NCBI GenBank assembly: GCA_964459305.1
Contig: CAYWNA010000399.1
Coordinates: 1-8,589, forward strand
Length of the DNA stretch: 8,589 bases
DNA from: CAYWNA01 sp964459305
GTDB taxonomy: Bacteria > Planctomycetota > Planctomycetia > Pirellulales > Pirellulaceae
Reading direction: 5' to 3'
The position numbers and the translations under genes were made by a program. The notes under the pieces are model-generated. The model did no database searches. It was given only the letters and a program-made list of their open reading frames with translations, and was not told where the DNA came from. Positions 1-7,100 of the stretch are shown in pieces (position 1 is the stretch's first letter; the number at the start of each line of letters is the position of its first letter).

Positions 1-685
1 GGCAGGGCGTCCGCCAAAAGGCCATGTCGAAGAACATCACGTCGAACACGTAGCCACGCAGAAGCTCCTCCACTTCGGCCAGCGTTTGCCGGTGATAGCC
101 CACCTTATTTGGGCAGGCCAGACCATAACGGTTTCCCGAGTAATCCTCTTCGAACGAAAAGTCGGGCCGCCCGACCATCCGCCAGTCGTGGTGGTCGCGG
201 ATGACGCCGCTGTTGAATACGACGCAGTAGTACGCGCAGACGGTAATCCCCCGGTCGCGCAGTTCCTGGGAGAACTCTCCGAAAAAGTCGCGTCCTTTCA
301 TGCCTGCGTGCGGCGTTCCGATTTTCGTCGGCCAGTAGCACATCCCTTGATGCGACTGGGCATAAGCCATGACGTACTCGATGCCGGCCCGCCGGATCGT
401 CTCGGCCGTCGCGGCCGGATCGAACTTGGCCAGCAGATGGGGCCCCCAATCGGGCACGTGCATGTCGAGCACGAGACGGCGGAAGCACTTGCGATAATCG
501 CGGAGAGAAGAAGGGGTCAGGACCCTTTTGCCGGAACGGCCCGGAGGGTGCTTCGCACAAAAGGGTCCTGACCCCTTTTTCTCGGCCAACGCGATGCCCG
601 AAAACAACAGCGGACCCGCCGCCAGCGTGCTGGAACTCATCTCAAGAAATCCGCGACGGGACAATTGCTGCAGTTGTTTGTTCAT
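1..685 (-). CDS. Tat-exported GHL6-type putative glycoside hydrolase (3' end outside window)
   Basis: The 228 N-terminal residues are present; the gene runs off the window at base 1. The start at 685 is preceded by GGTGGAG with a 9-base gap. It opens with a twin-arginine signal: SRRGFLEM at residues 9-16, a hydrophobic stretch at about 20-33, and a likely cleavage site after ALA (32-34), so the product is exported folded. Residues 71-228 resemble hypothetical glycoside hydrolase family 6 (GHL6, Pfam PF14871), a TIM-barrel group related to alpha-L-fucosidase-like enzymes. Visible pieces are LVLDMHVPDWG (71-81), SHQGMCYWPTKIGTPH (111-126) and a barrel-strand-like FFDMAFWRT (218-226), whose D220 is a candidate active-site residue (inference). 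Residues about 35-60 are encoded by a palindromic repeat that is read in frame, giving a basic, low-complexity linker between signal and domain. The gene lies 90 bases after the SDR gene, probably in the same operon. Family assignment is from remembered motifs; the substrate is unknown. Confidence 0.72.
   Translation of the reverse strand, partial: MNKQLQQLSRRGFLEMSSSTLAAGPLLFSGIALAEKKGSGPFCAKHPPGRSGKRVLTPSSLRDYRKCFRRLVLDMHVPDWGPHLLAKFDPAATAETIRRAGIEYVMAYAQSHQGMCYWPTKIGTPHAGMKGRDFFGEFSQELRDRGITVCAYYCVVFNSGVIRDHHDWRMVGRPDFSFEEDYSGNRYGLACPNKVGYHRQTLAEVEELLRGYVFDVMFFDMAFWRTPC
505..583. repeat. Palindromic REP-like element read in frame within a gene
   Basis: Two arms form an inverted repeat: 511-530 pairs perfectly with 558-577 (20 bp). 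Pairing continues outward to 505-583 with one G-T wobble at 510/578, giving 26 paired positions. The arm core AAGGGGTCAGGACCCTTTT is itself nearly palindromic. The 27-base centre holds two small hairpins, GCCG-GAA-CGGC (530-540) and GTGC-TTC-GCAC (548-558). The element lies in the GHL6 gene between the Tat signal and the catalytic domain and adds no stop in that frame. No transposase gene or clear target duplication is visible. The two-arm layout resembles paired REP units moved by RAYT (Y1) transposases; that origin is inference. Confidence 0.85.
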
Positions 686-775
686 GCGGTCCGACTCCAC
701 CGGTTACTCAGGACTCTCTTCCAACTGTTTGATCCGCTGCCTCCGCAGCCAAAGCTCTCGTTTTCCTCCACGCCG

Positions 776-1534
776 TCAAAACGTGATGGTCAACCCGCCG
801 TCTACGGGAAGAACCTGCCCTGTGATGTAGGACGCGTCGGGCCCAGCCAGGAACGTAGCGACACCGGCGATCTCCTCCGGCTCCGCGGCCCGGCGCAAGG
901 GCAGGTGGTGACCTTCCACGTAGTTTCGGCGAAACCATTCGGTTTCCAGCTCGTTCGTACCGTCAGGCAGGACGCTCATCGGCGTGCGCACGAATCCGGG
1001 GGCGATGGCGTTGACCAGGATTCCGCGAGGGGCCAGCTCCAAAGCGAGGCTCCGGCAGTACTGGTTCAGTGCGGCTTTGGCGATGGCGTAACTGCTTCCT
1101 TTGGCCTCGACTCGCTCGCCGTGGATCGAGGTGACGTGGATCACGCGGCCGCCATCGGGCATCAACGGTACGGCCATCCGCGTGACGAGCACGCCGCCAC
1201 CCAACATCGTGTCGATGCATGCCTGCCATTGGGAAAGCGGGGTGTCCAGAATGTCGACGCTGGCCGACACGCCCGCGCAGTTGACAAGAACGTTCACTTC
1301 GCCCCACTTCTCATGCACAGTGCGTCCGATCTGGTCGATGGTGCCCGGATCGCTATAGTCGCCCGGGCAGATCAAGTGGTCTCCGGGCGGCAGGCCTTCG
1401 GCCAGCTCGCACAGAAGAGCTTCGCGGCGAGCCATGAGGCAGACATCGTAGCCGTCGGCCGCAAAACGAATCGCGGTCGCTCTGCCAATACCTGAGGATG
1501 CACCGGTGATGATTGCTTTCTTGCGATCGGTCAT
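776..1534 (-). CDS. Short-chain dehydrogenase/reductase (SDR), NAD(P)-dependent
   Basis: A 252-residue classical SDR, the usual length for the family, predicted to be a cytoplasmic Rossmann-fold oxidoreductase acting on a sugar, sugar acid or other alcohol/ketone. It has the cofactor motif TGASSGIG (10-17), VNCAG (84-88; the usual form is NNAG), catalytic S136, Y149 and K153 (YAIAK), and the C-terminal PVDGG (243-247). Basic R36-R37 after beta-strand 2 suggest NADP(H) preference (inference). The fourth tetrad residue is odd: in WQACIDTMLGG (103-113), M110 occupies the place of the usual Asn. The start at 1534 is chosen because the SDR N-terminus begins here and its ATG overlaps the PIG-L stop as ATGA, which suggests translational coupling. 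A longer open frame extends upstream to 1765, but that stretch is out-of-frame PIG-L sequence. The substrate cannot be read from the sequence. Confidence 0.93.
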   Translation of the reverse strand: MTDRKKAIITGASSGIGRATAIRFAADGYDVCLMARREALLCELAEGLPPGDHLICPGDYSDPGTIDQIGRTVHEKWGEVNVLVNCAGVSASVDILDTPLSQWQACIDTMLGGGVLVTRMAVPLMPDGGRVIHVTSIHGERVEAKGSSYAIAKAALNQYCRSLALELAPRGILVNAIAPGFVRTPMSVLPDGTNELETEWFRRNYVEGHHLPLRRAAEPEEIAGVATFLAGPDASYITGQVLPVDGGLTITF

Positions 1535-2340
1535 GTGGACGGTCGCTCCGAGCTGTTGTGTGATGAGCGAGTTTCGTTGTCTGTGACGCACTCGACGCAA
1601 AGCTCTCCCAAAACGTCTTTGAGTGCGTTGTCGTCCGGATGGCCCGTTCCGAGGTGTTGGATGAATCCTTCCCCGTAGGTTAAGCCAACCAGATCGCCCT
1701 GCCGACGGGCTTCTTGTTCCATGGTATCGACGTAGTTGTCTATGCCGTTTACATGCCTCAACCACTCGCGCTGGGATTCATGACAAGCCAACATCTCGCG
1801 CTTCGTGCCAAAAACGCTCGTGATGTCGACCACAAAGTGCAGCGGCAGCGGCCTGCCAAAGCAGTCGCGGCGGCCCACGGCGTTACAGTAATAGAGATGA
1901 GGAATACGGCCGGTTGGTTTGGTCGGAATACCACAGTCGAAGTTTGGTACACACGAGATAAACGCGGCCGTGCGTACCAGACGCGATGTCTCTTCGTGGT
2001 CGATCAAGTAGTCCATCGGCGGCGGAGCAAGGACGACATCCGGATCGACCTCGCGAATGATCCTCACGGCCAGACGAAGGTGCTGCACGTCATAGACGAT
2101 TTGCAGATCGTGGCCACCGGCATAATGGAATTGGGCACCAAGGATCGCAGCGGAGTTGGCGTTCTCCTGCAATCGTCGCTCGCGTATTGCCTGGGGCGAC
2201 AAACTCGCCGAGCCGACTTCACCACCGGCCATCGCGGCAAGATGCACTTCCCAGCCTCGCTGTGCCAACAACGCCAACGTGCCGGCGACGTTCCATTCCA
2301 CGTCGTCGGGATGACAATGAAAAGCCAGGACTCGTTTCAT
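1531..2340 (-). CDS. PIG-L/LmbE-family zinc-dependent deacetylase
   Basis: A 269-residue PIG-L family protein. Members (for example MshB, BshB and PIG-L itself) remove acetyl groups from N-acetylglucosamine-type or other N-acetyl substrates using a divalent zinc ion. The N-terminal motif is HCHPDDVEW (8-16), giving metal ligands H10 and D13 and the catalytic-base position D12. The third ligand is H115 in MDYLIDH (109-115), and the family's late HxSQ motif is at 187-190 (HESQ). No signal peptide or membrane segment is seen, so it is probably cytoplasmic. The last 30 or so residues are polar and probably disordered. It is the first gene after the hairpin-containing intergenic region and overlaps the SDR gene by four bases, so deacetylation and oxidation may be consecutive steps (inference). 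Only a weak GGGA precedes the start. The exact substrate is unknown. Confidence 0.93.
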   Translation of the reverse strand: MKRVLAFHCHPDDVEWNVAGTLALLAQRGWEVHLAAMAGGEVGSASLSPQAIRERRLQENANSAAILGAQFHYAGGHDLQIVYDVQHLRLAVRIIREVDPDVVLAPPPMDYLIDHEETSRLVRTAAFISCVPNFDCGIPTKPTGRIPHLYYCNAVGRRDCFGRPLPLHFVVDITSVFGTKREMLACHESQREWLRHVNGIDNYVDTMEQEARRQGDLVGLTYGEGFIQHLGTGHPDDNALKDVLGELCVECVTDNETRSSHNSSERPST

Positions 2341-2374
2341 GCTTGTCCCATTTCCCCGGTCATTTGAGGGCGTT

Positions 2375-2400
2375 TGAAAACTATAGGGGTTCGTTCCCCT
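2375..2400 (-). terminator. Possible weak rho-independent terminator or attenuator
   Basis: On the minus strand a 5-bp G/C-rich stem (AGGGG-AACGAA-CCCCT, 2400-2385) is followed by ATAGTTTTC. It lies after the symporter stop and before the PIG-L start, so it could end or attenuate the upstream transcript. The stem is short and the T run has only four bases. The same TATAGT (2385-2380) could instead be a -10 box for the PIG-L gene, although no good -35 box is seen 17 bases upstream. Confidence 0.3.
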
Positions 2401-2405
2401 CCTAA

Positions 2406-2469
2406 CCCGAAGCGTTAGCGAGGGACTGGTTTACGGCCAGTCTGAAGAGTCCCTCGCTAACGCTTCGGG
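2406..2469. repeat. 22-bp perfect inverted repeat with 20-base loop (intergenic hairpin)
   Basis: The arms at 2406-2427 and 2448-2469 are exact reverse complements; the outer part reads CCCGAAGCGTTAGCGAGGG. The loop region contains an alternative nested stem, GACTGG (2424-2429) with CCAGTC (2437-2442), so two mutually exclusive folds are possible. It starts 18 bases past the symporter stop, in the only sizeable gap between the upstream and downstream gene pairs. No T run follows directly on either strand, so it is not a textbook terminator. It may act as an mRNA 3'-end stabiliser or as a dispersed repeat. I recall similar GCGTTAGCGAGGG repeats in planctomycete genomes; this is not checked. 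Confidence 0.9.
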
Positions 2470-2486
2470 CTACGGGGGCGACTGCA

Positions 2487-4133
2487 TCACCAAAACTGCC
2501 AGTACAAGTAGAACCAAATCACGGCGTACAACCCCATCCATAACCACACTCGCGCGTACCAAGGTTTTGGGTCGTCCTCGGCATACTGCTTCAGAAGCGA
2601 GGGAGACCAGCGATATGGCTTCCATTGTTCTTCGCTTGGCGGAGCGGTCATCAGTGATACGACGACCATACCAATCACGATGATAACTTGAGCGATGAAT
2701 CCGCAATACAGCCAATGGAGATGGATTCCCGCGAGGGGCAGTCCAATCGCTACGGCCAATTGGATGATCAGCCCGCCCACCACGCAGAATATGCCTGCCG
2801 CGTATGTGGCTCGCCGCCACAAGATTCCGACCAGCATGGCCGTGATGAACGGCGTGGCCAGGTAAGTCACGCCGGTTTGGAAGTATTGAAAGATGCCGCC
2901 GAAGTGACGCACCGCAGGGGCCACGATGCCGGCCAATGCCAAGGCGGTGAAGGAGGCCAGCCGCCCCACCAGCACGGTCCGCCGATCGTCGGCTTCCGGA
3001 GAGATAATCTTGCGATACACATCCAGCGAGAAGATGGTGGCCGTCGAGTTGGCTAGTGCGCTGATCGTGGACATCACCGCCGCCAGAAAGCCGGTCAGCA
3101 CGATCCCTCGCAAGCCCCAATCGGGTGCCAATTGACTCAGCGCAAAGGGGAACGCCATGTCGGCGTGTTCCAGCGGCTCGGCGCGGTGCATCACGTGGAT
3201 CCAGTGATAGACAACGAATCCCAGGAAACACGTCACCAGAGGTCGAATGAAATTGATGTAGCTGGCAAACACGATGCCCATCAAACCGTCCCAGGTGGAC
3301 CGCGCACCGAGAATGCGCTGTACCATCACTTGATTGCCCGCAGAGTAGAACAAGAACACGCCAAACGTGGCGAAGACGAGGCCCAGAAACGGTGCCGTTT
3401 CGTCTCCGGCGGGGCGATAGAGGTGGAACCGATCGGGATTGGCCTCCACCATGGCGGACCACCCGCCGTCGATTTGCGACAGCGCCACAAAGAAAAGCAG
3501 CAGGCCGCCGCCGATCAGCATCACGCATTGAATGGCGTCGGTCCACACAACCGATGCCAGACCACCCTTGATCGTGTAGGCGCCGACAAGTGCCACGATC
3601 AGCCACAAGACGGCATGGAAACTCCAACCAGTCAATTCGGAAAAGGCCAGACTGCCGCCGTAGAGCACGGGCACCATGAACACAAACACATAGGCCACCA
3701 GCATGATCCAACTGTAGGCGTCGGCGCAGAGCGGTCCGTACCGCCGGCCCAGCAGTTCTGGAACCGTGGTGACGCGGTTCTTCAGATAGATGGGAATGAA
3801 GAAGACCATCAGTGGCGTGTAGACGGGCAACACAAACCACTCCCAGTTGGCCACTCCCATCCCGTTCGTGTAGGCCGCACCGTCGGTACCGACAATCTGC
3901 TCGCTGGAGACGCTGGTAGACACGAACGCACCACCGATGATGTACCAGGGCAGTTTCCCCGATGCCAAGAAATACCCCCGCGCCGTCTTCTCCTGCCGCC
4001 GCGACGCCCATAGGCCCACGGCGACAACCACCACCAAGGAGACGCCGACGATCGTGATATCTAATGCCTGCATTGCGTGGCCTAACGTGTTGGTAATTGC
4101 TGACTCCTGTTCCAAGAACTCCGTGCCACTCAT
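2487..4133 (-). CDS. Sodium/solute symporter (SSS family, SLC5-like)
   Basis: A 548-residue integral membrane protein with about 14 hydrophobic segments from residue 24 to 547, the expected size and layout for the sodium:solute symporter family (PF00474; LeuT fold), which couples sodium to uptake of sugars, sugar acids, amino acids or similar. The diagnostic stretch AAVMSTISALANSTATIFSL (351-370) carries the Na2-site residues S355 and T356 (aligned with S364/S365 of vSGLT), followed by DVYRK. VPELLGRRYG (124-133) and the IKGGLASVVWTDAIQ segment (188-202) are also typical. The start at 4133 is preferred over M21 because AAGGAG lies three bases upstream and the ATG overlaps the preceding stop as ATGA. 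Coupling to the CxxCH protein suggests import of what that protein binds or oxidises (inference). The C-terminal tail (about 498-525) is cytoplasmic or interfacial. The substrate is not predictable. Confidence 0.94.
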   Translation of the reverse strand: MSGTEFLEQESAITNTLGHAMQALDITIVGVSLVVVVAVGLWASRRQEKTARGYFLASGKLPWYIIGGAFVSTSVSSEQIVGTDGAAYTNGMGVANWEWFVLPVYTPLMVFFIPIYLKNRVTTVPELLGRRYGPLCADAYSWIMLVAYVFVFMVPVLYGGSLAFSELTGWSFHAVLWLIVALVGAYTIKGGLASVVWTDAIQCVMLIGGGLLLFFVALSQIDGGWSAMVEANPDRFHLYRPAGDETAPFLGLVFATFGVFLFYSAGNQVMVQRILGARSTWDGLMGIVFASYINFIRPLVTCFLGFVVYHWIHVMHRAEPLEHADMAFPFALSQLAPDWGLRGIVLTGFLAAVMSTISALANSTATIFSLDVYRKIISPEADDRRTVLVGRLASFTALALAGIVAPAVRHFGGIFQYFQTGVTYLATPFITAMLVGILWRRATYAAGIFCVVGGLIIQLAVAIGLPLAGIHLHWLYCGFIAQVIIVIGMVVVSLMTAPPSEEQWKPYRWSPSLLKQYAEDDPKPWYARVWLWMGLYAVIWFYLYWQFW

Positions 4134-7100
4134 CGACTCCTTGATGGACTACGGATTTCGTCCACGGGATGTAACGTTCGCAGCAGCTCGATCTGGTCGA
4201 ATAGGGCTTCTCCGCCCATGGCCGTGGGGGCAATTCCGGTCAGTGTGAAGGAGCCGAAGTCCTTCCATAAGTCGCGGGTGACGATGATCCATTGGTCGGG
4301 CGACTGGGCAGAGACCTCGACGGCCTCCCAACCCGTCGTGTTGCGGCCGCTGTAGTAGCGGCGCAATGGTTGGTTGGCGGGAGGCCAGGCACCGTCGGCA
4401 GCCAACTCGATCATCACGCCCTCGCCGGCTCGTGACTTCCAGGCGAAGCGGATGTAGCGAAACTGTCCCGGTGCGGGGTTCTCGGCGATCCGGTATTCCC
4501 ACCCGGGAATCCGCTCGTGAAAGCGCTGCGGCGGGGTCACCGCCAACGAGGCCCCTCCCGAGAAGTGATCGGTCGGCTCGAGTCTGGCTGACCCGCTGCC
4601 CGATGTCAGCATTTGGACCAATTGAGGCTCGTCATCGAACAGTGTCGCCACGGGCGGAGATACCGGACCGAGGGACTGGCGGAGGTAGGCGATCAGGTCG
4701 GCCAGGTCCTGCGGGCTGACCTCCTTTTCCATCCCCTCGGGCATCATCGACAGAGGGGAGGCTGCCATCTCGTCGATGTCGCGGCGAAGGATGGTCTGCT
4801 CGGCCGCTTCCTCTTTGCGCAACTTGACGCCGGTGGCGGTTTCGGCGGCCAGTACACCGGTGAAGATCCGGCCGTCCTCGGTCACGACCGTGTAGTTCTG
4901 GAACCCGACGGTGATTTCCCGGCTCGGCTCCAGCACATCGGAGACGAGCGTGTCGTCGGCGCGGTTGACGATGGTGGCCAAGTCGGGCCCAACCTCGAAT
5001 CCTTTGCCTTGGAGCTTGTGGCATTTGGCGCAGTGTTTCTCGAACGCCGCTTTGCCGTGCCCGACGTTGCGGGTATCCGACAAAGCGGCGCGGTAGCGGG
5101 CGATAATTTCTTCCAAGCCCTTGTTGCGGCCCTGCCCCGACAGAAGCGACTTGGCCCGCTCGCGCAGTTGCGAATCGGGGTGCTCGGTCAACTGAATGCG
5201 GTGCATGGCGGCCAATGCCGACGCTTGCACCTGGTTCTTCTGAATGGCGTCGAACAGTATCGGCAGGCGGTTTTTCCGGCCAAGGATTGCCTCGACGGCG
5301 GCTTGCCGGACCTTGGGCGTGTAGCTCTGCCAGTTGGCCAGCAGTCGTTCGGCGACTTGCGGTTCTTCGGCCGCCGCCACCGCGTCGATGGCGGCCAGTT
5401 GGACTTCCAACGGCTGCCGCGCGTCGAGCAGCTCTTCGGCCAGTTCGTCCAGGAGAGAAAAGGGGGCGGCGCGGAGCAGGTGGATCGCCGTCAACCGGTC
5501 CTTGATCGCCCGCTCTTCGTCCAAGGCGACCTTGCCCGCAGCCTCCAGAGCCTTCCTGAACTCCTGCCCTTCCTGAAGTTTGACGAGGCCAGCCACGGCC
5601 ACGGCCAACTCCTGCACGCGGGACGAAGGGCCTCCCAACAGCCGGGCCAGGGCGGCTTGCCCTTCGGCGGAAGTCAGCGGCTTGGGTTTGCCGCGCTTGA
5701 GGCCCTCGATCAGCCCTTCCAGGCACGGGACCTGGAACAAAGCGGGCTGCCCGTCTTTCGTTGCGGCGATCCGCTTCAATAGGGCGCCGATTTCCTCATC
5801 CTTGTGGCGGGCGCCGATCACGGCGGCCAGCGGCCCGACCAGCCGCGCGGCCTTTCCCGCCTCGCCTGCGGACTTGAGGATGATACCAAGCAACCGATCG
5901 GCCGAGTCCGCCACCGAACTCAAGATCGCGTCCGTCATCCACTTCTCGTCTGCGCGAGCGACGGCCAGTCGCCCCAGCGCTTCGACGGCCCGTGGGTCCT
6001 TACTCTCGCCCAGCGTCAACGCGAGTTGCAGCCGGACCGCGGGGTCCGGATCCTCAACCATCGCAAAGACCTTGTAGATCAAGTCGGGCGACTTGTCCAG
6101 CCACCGTTCCGAAAGGCGCAGCGAGTGCACGCGAACGGCATAATGGGAATCTCCCAACGCATGGTCGACCAACGCGGGCTCCAGGGCGCCAAGTCCGCCG
6201 AGCGTGTACAGGGCATGGAGCCTGGCTTGGGGCGTTTTGCCCTCGCGCACCAAAGTGCCAAGGGGGCCCACCGCCGACGGGTCGGCCCGCTCGACCAACA
6301 GCCGCTGGGCGGTCTGGCGCCAGCAGGGGTTGCTGCTGGACAGCTCGCCGACCAGTTCGTCGATAGAAGCCTCATTCAGATCGAATTTCCGCTGCCCCGC
6401 TGTCTCTTCGGCAACCACGCGATAGATTCGTCCCCGATCGCTGCCAGCGATCAGCGACTCGACGTACTGCTGCTGGAGGAACCTGGGAATCGCGGAGTAG
6501 TCTTCGATGATCTCGCGGTACATGTCCACGATGTACAGCGCCCCGTCGGGGCCGACCGTCAGGTTGACCGGGCGGAACCATTGCTCGGTCGAGGTGAGGA
6601 ATTCCCGCTTATGTTGTTCGTCTTCCGGTACGCGCCGGATCCGGTAGCCGGCGCCGTCTCGCTCCAGCAGGCTGCGGTTGATGAAATTCTGGGCGTTCTC
6701 GCAAATGAAGTAGCTGCCGCGGTACTCCGGCGGAAACGCCGCCGCCCGATAGATCTCCGGCCCGCAGGCCGCGGTCCAGAATCCGTTGGCGGTCGCTTCC
6801 GCGGCGCCGTAGAACTTCACCCAGGCCGGGTCCTGGCTCCGTTTCAACCGCCAGGGGTGTGGCTGGCTGCTGGGATAGACGCGGTTGTATTGGAAAAGGC
6901 TCTCGGTGTTGGCCTCGGCAGGGTAGAAGGGATTTCTCGCCAGGTATCGGTACGGCAGGGGCACGGCGTGCAAGGCGGGACGAACCTGCACGCAGAAGAA
7001 CCGGTCGCCCCAGTCGGAGACCGCCTGACCGAACTGGCCCGATCCGGTGGCCGGCTCCAGGCCGCTCCCGTCCGGCTTGAAGCGAGAGCCGCCGTCGAAA

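Noticed and set aside
105..560. 151-codon minus-strand frame overlapping the GHL6 gene
   Set aside because: It is Arg-rich and domain-free. The alternative frame from 685 gives a Tat signal and GHL6-like motifs all the way to the window edge.
505..583. Reading the palindrome as a rho-independent terminator
   Set aside because: It lies inside an open coding frame after the signal peptide, and is followed on the transcribed strand by coding sequence with no adequate T run.
1627..1641. Second HPDD motif in the PIG-L protein (residues 234-237)
   Set aside because: It is in the variable C-terminal tail, lacks the preceding hydrophobic strand and following E, and the true site at 10-13 has its partner H115. 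Probably chance.
1535..1765. N-terminal extension of the SDR to 1765
   Set aside because: The added 77 residues are out-of-frame PIG-L coding sequence; the SDR fold starts at MTDRKKAIITG, where an ATGA overlap supplies the start.
2470..4233. 587-codon minus-strand frame overlapping the symporter
   Set aside because: It is Arg/Gly/His-rich with no membrane segments and is out of frame with the clear 14-segment transporter.
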